Shown here one piece after another: positions 8,904 to 19,040 of a stretch of 64,000 nucleotides of DNA. Within the stretch, counting starts at the first letter, position 1. Every line of letters starts with the position of its first letter. The notes below the pieces were generated by a model. It saw nothing but the letters and a program-made list of their open reading frames with translations, was not told the origin of the DNA and searched no databases. This DNA is from Rhodothermales bacterium. Lineage in GTDB: Bacteria > Bacteroidota > Rhodothermia > Rhodothermales > Bin80. The translations under genes were made by a program, and so were the position numbers. Where the stretch lies: assembly GCA_958296045.1 (NCBI GenBank), contig CATQHT010000002.1, positions 434,001 to 498,000 of the forward strand. The letters are read 5' to 3'.

Positions 8904-9251
8904 CTACAGGATGTCCTCGAACAACACCACATAACTGGGCATAAGCCTGTGCTGCAGGGCAAGAGCGACCAGCGCCTTGGCAGCCTCCTCTGCCGTCTCG
9001 TACGTGCGGACAATCGTGGTTTCCGTGCCTAAAGCATAGCCGATTCCTTGATCTATGTCCCCCCGCTCCCACGCTGAAGATAGCTCAATGATATAGTAAG
9101 ACTCCTCCGACAGATAAGAGGCGACGTACATCTCCTTGGCGGTTCGCTCATCGATCAGACTGAGACTGCCCGTCACGCCGAATTCAGCATCGTGCATCAG
9201 CGCCTGAGCAACCAGCCGTACTGCAAACTCCTCTCCGTACGATGGACTCAT
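8904..9251 (-). CDS. Unknown 115-aa protein coupled to lipB
   Basis: I do not recognise a family. The start is the ATG at 9249-9251, which overlaps the lipB stop by four bases (ATGA) and so suggests translational coupling. The protein is acidic and looks like a mixed alpha/beta fold, starting MSPSYGEEFAVRLVAQ and ending with YVVLFEDIL. No signal peptide, membrane helix or cysteine cluster is visible. It is the last gene of the sprA-lipB run. Its position says it is co-expressed with LipB but not what it does. Confidence 0.7.
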   Translation of the reverse strand: MSPSYGEEFAVRLVAQALMHDAEFGVTGSLSLIDERTAKEMYVASYLSEESYYIIELSSAWERGDIDQGIGYALGTETTIVRTYETAEEAAKALVALALQHRLMPSYVVLFEDIL

Positions 9252-10054
9252 CGTTGCCCCTCCATAAAGTTGTGCTCGGCAGCCTTCAGCGTACGCCCTC
9301 TGAGCGAGCTCGCCAGGCCTGAAATGCCGCTCAGCTCTTCCAGCACAATGAATGCCTCCCCTTTGCTTAGCATCTCGGTCGCCAAACCAAACACCTGCCC
9401 GCAATGATGCACCAGAAGGCGGCGCACCCGCGCCTCATCGCAACGCTGCCCCAGCTCCTGGGACAATGAGGTGACAGCGCGGTTACTGATACCACACGGC
9501 ACGATATGGTGGTAGTAGGTAAGGTCCGTGTTAAGGTTCAAAGCGATCCCATGCATCGTGACCCAACGACTGCAGCGGATCCCCTGCGCACAAACCTTGC
9601 GCTCAGCGCCAGGCGGCCCAACCCACACGCCCGAACTCCCAGACACGCGGACCGCGGCTACGCCAAAGTCGGCCAGCGTCCGGATAACTACCTCTTCTAA
9701 TAAACGCATCAGCCGGTGCAGGTCGCGAAAGAGGCGGTCCAAGTCAAGCAGGAAATACGCGACCAGCTGCCCGGGCCCGTGAAAAGTGATGTCGCCACCA
9801 CGGTCCACACGATAATACTCGGCTCCGACGCTCTTGAGCCGCTCCTCATCGACCAAAAGGTGAGCAGCATCGCCGCTGCGACCCAAGGTGTAAACGGGAG
9901 GATGCTCCAAAAGCAGCACCACATGCGGCATAAACTGCGGCGGCTGCGCACGCTTTGCCTGGACCATCCGCTCCTTGAGAGCCTCCTGCAATGCCCAGGA
10001 GCGGCGGTATGGAACCACACCCAAAGGACAAATGAGCGCGTGGTCCTGCCCCAT
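9248..10054 (-). CDS. lipB: Octanoyltransferase LipB
   Basis: LipB moves octanoyl groups from acyl carrier protein to lipoate-dependent enzymes, the first step of lipoate synthesis in the cytoplasm. The 268-aa chain has the signature RGGDITFHGPGQ (85-96), K153 in the KVCAQGIR segment, and the catalytic Cys at 187 in VPCGISNRAVTSL. Length is slightly above the usual 210-240 aa because of an N-terminal stretch (KERMVQAKRAQPPQF). It starts 7 bases after the sprA stop and overlaps the next gene by four bases, so the three genes probably form one transcript. Confidence 0.95.
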   Translation of the reverse strand: MGQDHALICPLGVVPYRRSWALQEALKERMVQAKRAQPPQFMPHVVLLLEHPPVYTLGRSGDAAHLLVDEERLKSVGAEYYRVDRGGDITFHGPGQLVAYFLLDLDRLFRDLHRLMRLLEEVVIRTLADFGVAAVRVSGSSGVWVGPPGAERKVCAQGIRCSRWVTMHGIALNLNTDLTYYHHIVPCGISNRAVTSLSQELGQRCDEARVRRLLVHHCGQVFGLATEMLSKGEAFIVLEELSGISGLASSLRGRTLKAAEHNFMEGQR

Positions 10055-10061
10055 GTCCAGA

Positions 10062-13000
10062 CTAATTGCTGAAGTTCACGCGGACGTTGAAGCCTCCCTC
10101 CATGCGCGTGTATGGCAGCCGCCGGCTGTCGCCAATAAAGTCCTCGTACAGAAAAACCATGTCCGCCGACACAATATTGCTGAATTGGTACGAGATTTTC
10201 GGCTCAATACGGATCCGAGAAGTCTTGGTGAGGATGTCCGCGTAGGGCTCCTCAAGCGCCATCTGCGTGGTGAAGCCGGTCTCTGTCACCGCAGCCTCTA
10301 TGGCCCGCCGAATGTAAAAGCTGCGATCATTGTTGGCGGAACGGGAAACCGTCAGGCTGAAGTTAATCCGGTTATTCAGTGCCTCTTTAAAGAAGGGCAG
10401 ACGCAACCCTGTGACCGCGTACGACGCAGAAACCGTAATCTCATCATTGCGCGTGTCGCTCACCACATTGTTGGTGGTGCTGAGCGAATACGTGTGAGAC
10501 TGATTCCACGAGAAGCTGGTCTGCACGCTGCCAAACAGGGTCATGTCCAGCCCGATGAGCGGCTGAAAACGCTTGTTCACGCGCGCCGCATCTACCGCAA
10601 TCGAAGGCCGGGTATACACGACCGTCGGACCATTGGCCAGCGTAAAGCCGTCCTGCGCACCTCCCTGAAGACTGGACCGGAAGTCGGCGTTATAATCCCC
10701 GCTGAATCCGTGACGTAACGATGTGCTAGAAGAGATAGAACGAAACAGCGGCCAGTTCGAGATGCCCGAATAGCTGATGCGCCAGCTCGGCAAAGGAAAA
10801 GGGATGGAGCCGCTGCTACCGGTGAGATAGGCCCGGTTAAAGTCGTTGACGATGGCCTCATTGGTCAGGACACTGGAATAAATGGTGTCCGGCGGTGTAC
10901 CTAACGGCCCGCAGTCCGGTCCGCAATCATTGCGATACCGCGCCAGCTGACTTTCAAACAGCTTCTCGTAGGAGCTACCAAACGCCCATACCGAAACCCG
11001 TGTGTCCCCGCCACGGGCCGTGTCAGCACCCGGCGTGCCGTCCTGCAGGATGCGGTACGTCAGCAACGTCTGCTCAGTCTTCTCCCAGGTCCAATCCATA
11101 GAAATCTGTAGACTCGTAGAAGGGTTCAAGCTCATGCGACCCTGGAGATTGTCCGATCGCGAATGCTGATCGGTTACCTGGAGCCGGTCATTAATTACGC
11201 GATCCGTGCCCGCATCAAGCGTCTTCTCCAGACCCAAGCGGTAGCCGACAGAAGGACCACGCCCCCTGAAGATGGCATCCATAAGGCTGTAGCTGGGAAC
11301 TACATTGCCGTCTTCGTCCAGCCTGCCGACGTTGGTCGCCGCAGCGCGCGCGGATGCAGAATAGTTCAGTGAGAAGTCACGAAGGCCAGCAACGACAAAA
11401 AAGGCGCGCCTTAATAGACTCTTCGGCGTCAGCCATGTGGGAAATGAGATTCTTAAGCCACGCCGCACATTCGCGGTGGAATCGGTAGGCGCTGCCTCTT
11501 CAGGAGTGCGTGGTGTAGGAGCATCCTCCTGAGGCGGCAAATCCTCTTCGCCAGGCTGGACTTGCACTGTATCCGCCTCGGCTGCCGCATCTGCCTCCCG
11601 CGCACGCTGTCGCTCCAGGAGCCGTGTCTCCCTCCGCTTCGCTCGATCCTTGGCCCGCTGTGCACGTTTAGCGGATGAAGCCGCCTCCGCGGCGCGCTGC
11701 TCCTCCTCCATCCTGTCGTATAAAGGTAGCCTACGTAACACATCCTGCGGACGCAACGATATACCAGCCCTGGCAGAAACCGTCGTATTGACCTGCGCAC
11801 CCGTATTGTTGCCGAATGAGCCGTTGCGCCAAGTGAAGTCGGATGAGTAGCTGAGATCGCTTAGATCCAGCCAGCTCAGCCAAGGAGAATTAAGACGCAA
11901 ACGTAAGGTTGCCCCCGCCCGTGAATTGTACGACTCCGTGCGGACATCCGTACTGTGCGTCCTGCCAAATATGCGCTGCAGAATGCGCCCAGCCCCAGGA
12001 GTCTGTAGCCCCGTGAGCTCGAAGGCGGACACGCCCAGCTGCGTACTGTCTATGACTCCCTGTTCTAGAAGCGTGCGCAGACGCGTGTCCTCTAGCCGCG
12101 TCTCCGCGCCGGTCGAATCCACCAGGATGACCGAAAATGTGGTGTCCGCGCCAATAGCGTTGAGGCTCTGGTCCGTATTCGTTTCCATATTCATGCCCAG
12201 AAACTCGAACGGATTGTAGTTGAGCGAAAACCGCCGCGTGTGACTGAGGCGGTGCTGTTGGCGGACGGGAAGCTCCACGGCGAGCGGCTTTGTCAAAACC
12301 CGCTGCCGCACCGGGTCGCGCCGCTGCTGAGACTCGCTAAATGAGCGGGACGCGTTCATGGTGTAGTCGAACGAGCTGGGCAGGTAGTTGAATGTCAGAT
12401 CACCCAGCCTGCCGACGATTGGCGTGCCCCGCAAGAACCAGAACGGATACAGCAGACGCGCCCTGGGTACCTGCAGGCGGTAGTTCAGGCTGCCATTCCA
12501 GCGCCACGAATCGCGCGTTACCTCTCGAGGGGATCGGCTCCTGGTTTCCGAAAAGGAATAGGAAATATTCGTGGCATCGATGGTGTACTCCAAGAGGGGA
12601 GAGCGCGAGCGCGACTTGCTCACCCTGGCCGTGTAGGAACGCGTCTCCGATTGTGTCTGGGCCTGGAGGTCAATCTCGTTATGTCGCTGGGCCACCTCGT
12701 CCGACGTCAGCGTGGTGTCCGCGGACACGGCATTCTTCAAACTCTGTACGCGCACATCCCCACGGCTGGGGTCAAAGCGCGGCGTGGAAGACCGGGACTT
12801 GACTTCCATGCTCACCGGTAGCGACCATCCGAACCGCTCGGGCATGAAGGCGTCCATGTTGATTTGGGTGTTGACCGTCCAGTCTGTCGTGTTGATCTGG
12901 GTACGGTCCCCAAGCGTGCTCTGAAGGCCACCAAAGCCATCGGTCTGAACGCGTGCGTTGGCCCTGACACGCCCGAAGTCAGCCAGCCCGACTTCGGCGT

Positions 13001-16000
13001 TAATAAGGCCAGCCATGCCGGTCTTCTCGTCATAGCCCGCCACGCGGAGCTCATTGACCCACACATTCACGTCAGAGAGCACGCGCTCGGCACCCTCGGG
13101 GTTGCGGATCCCTAGGACAATGGTGGTAACACTCGTCAGTGAAGGCGTGCCCTTGATGCCGACCCGCGTGCCTGGCGCAGCAAACTCGTCAATCAACGGT
13201 TGCAGACGGCTGTGCACATTGCTCCAGAAGGTCGAGTCAGTTGGAAATCCCATGCCCTGGTCGTCGGTGAACTCGTCCCTTTGGAACTTGAGCTGATTCA
13301 AGGCACTCAGCTCAAGGTTGATGGAGTTAAGGTCGATGTGCGACGGACCGTCGGGATCCGGGTTCGGCTGGTTAGTTCGCCATAGGTAATCGCTACGCTG
13401 CGTGGCCTCCTCTGGCAACAGTGCCAGCGGGCTGGGCGTGAGCGGTAACTCAATTTCGTAATAGTCATCCACCTCGTTGGCGCCAAGGCGCATAAAGAAG
13501 AGGCCCATGCCCCGGTCCTCGTCCTGAAGCTCTATCCCGTCGGCAAGCCCGTCCAGGTGCAAAAACATGCGAAGATTGCTGTAGCGTAAAAAGTCTACAG
13601 CCGTGGTGTACGTATGAAAGACGGCTTGCTGGCGGTTCGGGTGGACGTCCCTGACGCGCAGCACCATGGACTGCTCCTTTGCATCGCGAACGGAGCCTGA
13701 CTGCGGGTCGCGCAGGCGCGTACGTACCGTCCCGTTAGGAATCTCATATCCCGTGTTTTCTTCGTTGTTGACGCTTTCAATAGAGATCGTGCCCGAAGCT
13801 AAGTCGCCTTCCTCGGGCAGCGGAACGTCAGAAGCCGTGCGGGCGCTCGCAAACATGGAGGTCCGCCATTGGCTTCCAACGAGCTCAAGCGTGGCGAATC
13901 GCAGCGTGATAGGCTGGGTGTGTCCCGAAGTCCAGAGCCGGATGGACTCGATCAGGGTGAAGTCCTGGATGCCGCCCACGCGGCGCGTGAAGTCCTTTAC
14001 CGGGATGCGAACCAAATACCATCCGGTGCCGGTGCCGCCGCGCGCCTCGATCTCGTTGACCACATAGTCGTCCGTGCGCTCAGGGTCGGCCAGCGCATCA
14101 AGCTCGGAAAGGTTGAGCGGCAGCTCATACTGAAAGTAGCTGTTGTCCGTGTCAGCCGCGGAATTCAGGTTGAAGTCCTCAGAATCGGGTGAGCGCGAAT
14201 TGCCGGTGGGAGCCGTAGCGTCTGACAGCTCCTTGTAGGCTTCAAAAGAGTTCAGCTCATGGCCAGCAAAGAAGTGCAAGAAGCGCTGCTGCACGGTCGC
14301 CCCGCCAGGGTAATACCGCGAGTTACCAAAGAAGCTCTGATCCAGAAAGTAGTGATAGTCGTCGGCCGACGGGTCGCGTTGTGCCTTCTCCCTTTCGCGA
14401 GCCAGATGTTCAGGAAAGTTCACGCTGGTAGTCGTGGAAAGGGCGTCGAGAAACTCCTCAAACTTCTGCTGCTCCGTCCCGAGTCCGCCTTCGCGCTCAA
14501 ACTTGTTGTCTGGAAATGATGCCAGCCCGTCCAAGCCCAAGTCCTCTGTGATGCGCTCGGACGGATCGATCGGGTTGATGGCCTGGTTCTGCTGCCCGGT
14601 GGAAAGACGCGCAAGCCGGCCGACGGGGCCGCTCTCCGAAGTCGAAAGACCGTCCTCCGTGTTGAGCTTGTTGTCGGGGATGACTTCCTCGGAGATGCGC
14701 CCAAGGTCGATGTAAAGGCGTGCATCTGGATCGGTGGCCCCCCCGCTAGGAAATGGCTGGAACACGAATTCAACGAACTCGATGTTCTTGCCCGTAAAGT
14801 CAGTGTTACCCTCGGACAGACGCTGGGTCATGCCTCCCCAAGCGGCGCGCGGGTTGTCCAAAAACGCGCCCATATCCAAGTTGTAGTTGTAGGGACCACG
14901 CTCATGAGGCGTAAAATGAAAATCCAGCGTGGTTAGAATACGCTCCTGCGCCGACGATTCCCGGTTGGGGAAGACGGCCTGCGGCGACACCAAGCTGACA
15001 GCCGGGTCCGCGGGCAACCCGAGCTCCCTCAGCGCATGGTCATTAAGCGTGTACCATCCCAGCGCGCCGCGGCCGTCGTTGGGCAGCTCGACAGAAGGAT
15101 CGTCCATACCGTCCAGGCCGCCCAGTACCGGAGCGCTGCTGAGGATCCATGCGCCTGGGCGCATCAGGGTTGAAACGTTTTCGAAGCCCTCAAAGTCATC
15201 GACATACGAGACCCCGCGAATTTCATCCGCGTTATAGTCTCGTCCTTGGCGGCGCAAGTCGCGCCTTCCGTCTTTGAAGGCGTTAGTCAGGGCCCGGCCC
15301 GGCCTGAGCTGCGCAAACTCTCCCTGCACCCGGATATAGCTGGTCTCTTTGGTCTGCAACAGGGGAATGGCATCTATGATGCGCGTCAACCACCGCGGCT
15401 CAAGGTCAATCGACCCATCGATGCCCCAGATGACGTTGGAAATGGGCTCCTCGCCGATGCGGTACTTATCCGTGATAGACTTCTGGCTCATCCGCATAAT
15501 CGTTCCTCCTACCTCGAACCGCTCATCGATGGAGTATCCCAGCCGCGCACCCAGCAACGTCTTCTTCTGCAGGTTGAACAAGGAATTCTCCTCACTCTCG
15601 ATGGAAAGGTCACGGCCACTGGTCAAATAGGCGGTGTTGATGATGTTGACCGAGCCACCCTGGTAATCCACAACAAAGTCGACCCCTTCGGTCAAAGGTA
15701 CACCGCCACTGGTGACGCGCACTGAACCCGGTACCAGACCGCTGTATGCCTTCAGGTCATAAAAGGATGGGATCCCACCCTTGAAAGAGCCCTGGATCCG
15801 ATACACGTTAAGCTTGGTGTTGCGGGCGGCATTGAGGCGCTTGGTGGTGTACAGATCATAAAAGACATACTGCTCACGGGCGGCCGCCTTTTCCTCTTCC
15901 GGGAGTCCGCTTTGATTGATGAGCGTTTCCATGCGGAGGCCGAAGGGCTCCAGGTACGGAAATATGAGCAGCCCTTCGCTCTGGATGACCGAGTAGTTGT

Positions 16001-17993
16001 TCAGAAAGTCGAATAGATTATCCGGCTGATTGGCGCCGTCCTCATTGAGGCGGTCCAGGCCTAGGACCTGTATCAGGGTCTCCTGACCCGTGATGCCGGG
16101 CAAGGTCTTGGTGGCCCCACTGCCGGGCGGCTCGTGTACGATGTCTAGCACAAACTCGCTCGGCATAAGCCCGCGCCCAAGCCGGTAAAGGTTGCGCATC
16201 TCCAGGTACCAGGCCGGGGGATTGAGTTCGTTCGGCGTTCCCAGGTTGGCCGGCTGCTGCAGGTTTACCGGCTTGAGTAGCTTCAGCACGATACGCTCGC
16301 CGGTCTGGCTGTTGTCGCCGCCGCCGGTCTCAGATGAGAAGTCTCCGACCTGATGCTCTTCCCCGCTGGCTAGATATCGGAACGATACCGCTAGCGCTTC
16401 GCTCTCCTGGAGAGCGCTCTTGAGCGTTATATATCCCAGAAGCGGATCCAGGTCGTAATGGCGTCCCTCTTCCAGCTTCTTGTACTGACCCACCTGGAAG
16501 TCACCCGTGTTGAGGGGACGATCCATCTCCTCAGAAAGCAGATAGTCCCGTGGCACTGCGTCGCCCGGGCGTAGCTCCTCATCCAGCTCTACTTCCGAAT
16601 ACTGGTCCAGATCGGGGTGCGGACGTACGGCGTCGCGGTAGTCATCGGCGTCGCGAACGACTAGTGGGCTTTCCCCCAGGTCCACTACCGCTACGACCTG
16701 GCGTACGTTCTTCTCCTCCGGTGCCACCTGCGTAAGCTTCCAGACTTCCAGCTCCGTAATGCCCGAAAAGACGGCGTCAAGGATGATGTCTGGAGGAGCA
16801 CTTAGCGCGTCCTCCCAGCGGTTGCGAAAGTAGTAGCTGAGAAAGTAGTGGGTGCGCTCACTGTAGTCGGTGGGGCGTCGGTCGAACTCGGTGGTTTCTG
16901 CACCACCATCGAGCGAAAGCACGTTGGACTGACCTTCCTGTTGACTGGCGACCGTGGTGAGCGAAAGGCCGCCCATCTGGATCTCGGACTTAATGCCGAA
17001 TAGGCTTTGGCCGCCGCGAATGAGCGATGAGGGCGTCGTTAGGAACACGTTGCCCGCTTCAATGCTCTGCACGACGTCGTCCTCGTAGCCAGTGTAGTGC
17101 AGCTTGAGCTGGTTCTGGTAATTGAACTGGCGCCCGGTATTCCAGTCCACCTCGACCGCGAGTTTGTCGCCGATGGAGCCCTTAACGCCGAGCCGGAGAT
17201 CCATCTTGAATGACGGGTCTAGCCTCGAGCCCTGGCCCAGTATCTCCTGCTGCTCACTCTTATTGTAGATGAAGCCGGGTTGGATGTTAGCGCTGCCTGT
17301 GACGCGAAGGTTGACCGTGTTCTTGCCGAAGATGGTGGTAAAGCCGCTTTGGCGTCCGCCGGGTACCTGTATCTGAAGGCCGATGCCGCCAGCACGCTCA
17401 TAGCCGCGGCGCTGGGAACGCCGCTGCCATAACTCCTCCCAGTTGCGGTCAAGGCTTGCCTCAAGCTTCTGCTGACGATACTGGGAACGCGTCAAGGTGA
17501 GCGGAAAGCGGATGTCACCGTCGGCTACCCGCTCCTTCGCCGTATAGGTCATCCGCACAGAATCGAGCACCAGCTGGTGACGGATCGAGGACACCGGCCT
17601 TGGACCCAGACCGCGCCGCTCAGCCTGAAACGTCGACGCGGAATGCCTCTGTAAGCGTAGCGCTGTCAGATATCGGTCCACGCGCACGTTGGTATCGCCA
17701 AGCACAGAATCCACCAGTACCGCCAGGAGCGAATCCTGCATGACGCGCACCAGCGACCGGAGTGAGTCTTCCCCCAGCGCACGCACGAAGGCCAGCAGCG
17801 AATCCACGCGGTGCAGACCCACCGTGTCGGTGTCTGCGCGCGCATAGCTGATTAGCCCAGCGTCTCGGTCCAGAAACTGTACGCGTGCAAACTCGCCCTG
17901 TGCAGCCGTGGAGGCCAGCCCCAACAGGAGCGCGCCTGCTACTAGGCTTGCCAGTCGGCGCAGGGCATCCGGATTTCGCGCAGATTCCTGCAT
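10062..17993 (-). CDS. sprA: Cell-surface protein SprA, type IX secretion translocon
   Basis: 2643 aa, the size expected for SprA, the giant outer-membrane beta-barrel that forms the type IX secretion channel in Bacteroidota and supports gliding in some species. A signal peptide is visible (LRRLASLVAGALLLGLASTAAQG). SprA hallmarks include the GFTTIFGKNTVNLRVTGSAN region, repeated long beta-strand segments and a C-terminal strand ending in VRVNFSN. An unusual Lys/Arg/Glu/Ala-rich helical stretch followed by Pro/Glu-rich sequence occupies roughly residues 2090-2175 (about 11460-11715) and looks like a long loop inserted between strands. It heads the sprA-lipB-unknown run. No other type IX component is in the window. 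Confidence 0.9.
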   Translation of the reverse strand: MQESARNPDALRRLASLVAGALLLGLASTAAQGEFARVQFLDRDAGLISYARADTDTVGLHRVDSLLAFVRALGEDSLRSLVRVMQDSLLAVLVDSVLGDTNVRVDRYLTALRLQRHSASTFQAERRGLGPRPVSSIRHQLVLDSVRMTYTAKERVADGDIRFPLTLTRSQYRQQKLEASLDRNWEELWQRRSQRRGYERAGGIGLQIQVPGGRQSGFTTIFGKNTVNLRVTGSANIQPGFIYNKSEQQEILGQGSRLDPSFKMDLRLGVKGSIGDKLAVEVDWNTGRQFNYQNQLKLHYTGYEDDVVQSIEAGNVFLTTPSSLIRGGQSLFGIKSEIQMGGLSLTTVASQQEGQSNVLSLDGGAETTEFDRRPTDYSERTHYFLSYYFRNRWEDALSAPPDIILDAVFSGITELEVWKLTQVAPEEKNVRQVVAVVDLGESPLVVRDADDYRDAVRPHPDLDQYSEVELDEELRPGDAVPRDYLLSEEMDRPLNTGDFQVGQYKKLEEGRHYDLDPLLGYITLKSALQESEALAVSFRYLASGEEHQVGDFSSETGGGDNSQTGERIVLKLLKPVNLQQPANLGTPNELNPPAWYLEMRNLYRLGRGLMPSEFVLDIVHEPPGSGATKTLPGITGQETLIQVLGLDRLNEDGANQPDNLFDFLNNYSVIQSEGLLIFPYLEPFGLRMETLINQSGLPEEEKAAAREQYVFYDLYTTKRLNAARNTKLNVYRIQGSFKGGIPSFYDLKAYSGLVPGSVRVTSGGVPLTEGVDFVVDYQGGSVNIINTAYLTSGRDLSIESEENSLFNLQKKTLLGARLGYSIDERFEVGGTIMRMSQKSITDKYRIGEEPISNVIWGIDGSIDLEPRWLTRIIDAIPLLQTKETSYIRVQGEFAQLRPGRALTNAFKDGRRDLRRQGRDYNADEIRGVSYVDDFEGFENVSTLMRPGAWILSSAPVLGGLDGMDDPSVELPNDGRGALGWYTLNDHALRELGLPADPAVSLVSPQAVFPNRESSAQERILTTLDFHFTPHERGPYNYNLDMGAFLDNPRAAWGGMTQRLSEGNTDFTGKNIEFVEFVFQPFPSGGATDPDARLYIDLGRISEEVIPDNKLNTEDGLSTSESGPVGRLARLSTGQQNQAINPIDPSERITEDLGLDGLASFPDNKFEREGGLGTEQQKFEEFLDALSTTTSVNFPEHLAREREKAQRDPSADDYHYFLDQSFFGNSRYYPGGATVQQRFLHFFAGHELNSFEAYKELSDATAPTGNSRSPDSEDFNLNSAADTDNSYFQYELPLNLSELDALADPERTDDYVVNEIEARGGTGTGWYLVRIPVKDFTRRVGGIQDFTLIESIRLWTSGHTQPITLRFATLELVGSQWRTSMFASARTASDVPLPEEGDLASGTISIESVNNEENTGYEIPNGTVRTRLRDPQSGSVRDAKEQSMVLRVRDVHPNRQQAVFHTYTTAVDFLRYSNLRMFLHLDGLADGIELQDEDRGMGLFFMRLGANEVDDYYEIELPLTPSPLALLPEEATQRSDYLWRTNQPNPDPDGPSHIDLNSINLELSALNQLKFQRDEFTDDQGMGFPTDSTFWSNVHSRLQPLIDEFAAPGTRVGIKGTPSLTSVTTIVLGIRNPEGAERVLSDVNVWVNELRVAGYDEKTGMAGLINAEVGLADFGRVRANARVQTDGFGGLQSTLGDRTQINTTDWTVNTQINMDAFMPERFGWSLPVSMEVKSRSSTPRFDPSRGDVRVQSLKNAVSADTTLTSDEVAQRHNEIDLQAQTQSETRSYTARVSKSRSRSPLLEYTIDATNISYSFSETRSRSPREVTRDSWRWNGSLNYRLQVPRARLLYPFWFLRGTPIVGRLGDLTFNYLPSSFDYTMNASRSFSESQQRRDPVRQRVLTKPLAVELPVRQQHRLSHTRRFSLNYNPFEFLGMNMETNTDQSLNAIGADTTFSVILVDSTGAETRLEDTRLRTLLEQGVIDSTQLGVSAFELTGLQTPGAGRILQRIFGRTHSTDVRTESYNSRAGATLRLRLNSPWLSWLDLSDLSYSSDFTWRNGSFGNNTGAQVNTTVSARAGISLRPQDVLRRLPLYDRMEEEQRAAEAASSAKRAQRAKDRAKRRETRLLERQRAREADAAAEADTVQVQPGEEDLPPQEDAPTPRTPEEAAPTDSTANVRRGLRISFPTWLTPKSLLRRAFFVVAGLRDFSLNYSASARAAATNVGRLDEDGNVVPSYSLMDAIFRGRGPSVGYRLGLEKTLDAGTDRVINDRLQVTDQHSRSDNLQGRMSLNPSTSLQISMDWTWEKTEQTLLTYRILQDGTPGADTARGGDTRVSVWAFGSSYEKLFESQLARYRNDCGPDCGPLGTPPDTIYSSVLTNEAIVNDFNRAYLTGSSGSIPFPLPSWRISYSGISNWPLFRSISSSTSLRHGFSGDYNADFRSSLQGGAQDGFTLANGPTVVYTRPSIAVDAARVNKRFQPLIGLDMTLFGSVQTSFSWNQSHTYSLSTTNNVVSDTRNDEITVSASYAVTGLRLPFFKEALNNRINFSLTVSRSANNDRSFYIRRAIEAAVTETGFTTQMALEEPYADILTKTSRIRIEPKISYQFSNIVSADMVFLYEDFIGDSRRLPYTRMEGGFNVRVNFSN

Positions 17994-18209
17994 ATGCTCA
18001 GAATGAGCAAGATTCGGTCAAGAAAAACGTGACGGTAGCGAGAGCGCGCGATAGGAAGTCGTTTATTTCGATGTGTTTTCGTACCCTTGCCGTGTACGAG
18101 GCACGTTAAAGGCAACGCGCCGTCAACGAATGGCCTCTGGAATTGTTCACCTTGGTGCTGGTGGAGACGGCCGCAGGGTGGCGTATCGTTCATAAGCATA
18201 CCGGTGCGG

Positions 18210-18878
18210 ATGCTCCAGAATTCTGATCATGGCAAAAGCCCGAAGCGCACGGTCATTATTACCGGTGCATCCGGGCGTCTGGGGAGCCGCATGGTGAGCT
18301 TCTTTCGCGAACAGGGCTTTAGGGTGGTTGGGATTGGTCGGGGTAGCGATTTTGAGGCCGACCTCACCGATGAGCCAGCAACGGTCGAGACGTTTGCCGA
18401 GATCGGCCGCCGTCACGGTGCTATCTGGGCACTGGTCCATACGGTAGGCACATGGGAAGAAAGGTCCTTGGAGCAGAGCTCGCTGCGGGACTGGCAGCGC
18501 ATGCAGGACATCAACCTCACCTCCACGTTTCTTTGTTTTCGGGAGGCGGTATCTTTGATGGCACCCAATGGGGGCCGGCTTATCGCCATTACGTCACAGC
18601 AGGGAGCGGACGGCGCTCGTGCCAACCAGGCGGCCTATGCCGCCGCCAAAGCCGGTGTCGTGCGTCTGGTCGAAGCGGTGGCGGAAGAGTTGCACCCGCG
18701 CGGTATTATGGTGTATGCGCTGGTACCGAGCACCATCATCTACGACGGGAACGTGAACAGCCGCGGCATTTTGGCCGACCAACTGGTGACCTCGGCGATC
18801 CACCTGTGTGGGCCGAGCGGCCAAATTGGAAGTGGTGATATGTGGCGGATGTACCAATCCAGGAAGGAACGTTCTTAA
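18210..18878 (+). CDS. SDR-family oxidoreductase
   Basis: A 222-aa short-chain dehydrogenase/reductase. The NAD(P)-binding motif TGASGRLG lies near the N-terminus, the catalytic Ser is in AITSQQ, and the YAAAK motif supplies Tyr and Lys. I chose ATG 18210 because the upstream in-frame extension to 18087 is Trp/Cys-rich and lies in the divergent promoter region with sprA. The substrate is unknown. The C-terminal part (VPSTIIYDGNVN and SGQIGSGDMWRMY) resembles reductases of the dihydropteridine reductase or 3-oxoacyl-ACP type, but that is only a hint. It is followed within 3 bases by the small membrane protein and the symporter, so they may be co-transcribed. Confidence 0.85.
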   Translation: MLQNSDHGKSPKRTVIITGASGRLGSRMVSFFREQGFRVVGIGRGSDFEADLTDEPATVETFAEIGRRHGAIWALVHTVGTWEERSLEQSSLRDWQRMQDINLTSTFLCFREAVSLMAPNGGRLIAITSQQGADGARANQAAYAAAKAGVVRLVEAVAEELHPRGIMVYALVPSTIIYDGNVNSRGILADQLVTSAIHLCGPSGQIGSGDMWRMYQSRKERS

Positions 18879-18881
18879 GCC

Positions 18882-19040
18882 ATGGTGCAAGGTTCTTACG
18901 GTGCGGATCCAACGCACGAGCCCGCTGCTCGGGCGGATATAGCTAAGCGCAGATTCTGGCGCACCCTGGCGGGTGTGTTGGCGGTCCAGATGGTTGCGCT
19001 GGCCCTTCTTTGGCTGCTGCAAACAACCTACGGCCTCTAA
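18882..19040 (+). CDS. 52-aa single-pass membrane protein preceding symporter
   Basis: The ATG at 18882 opens a 52-codon frame ending in TAA directly against the GTG start of the symporter (no gap). Residues 1-26 are polar (MVQGSYGADPTHEPAARADI, then KRRFWR). Residues 29-46 are a single hydrophobic helix (AGVLAVQMVALALLWLL). This placement recalls the small auxiliary membrane proteins paired with some sodium/solute symporters (DUF485- or DUF4212-like partners), but I cannot assign it to either family. It may stabilise or regulate the transporter. The lack of space between stop and start suggests coupled translation. Confidence 0.7.
   Translation: MVQGSYGADPTHEPAARADIAKRRFWRTLAGVLAVQMVALALLWLLQTTYGL

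Noticed and set aside
18087-18209. N-terminal extension of the SDR gene
   Set aside because: Trp/Cys-rich sequence in the divergent promoter region; the NAD-binding motif is correctly spaced from ATG 18210.
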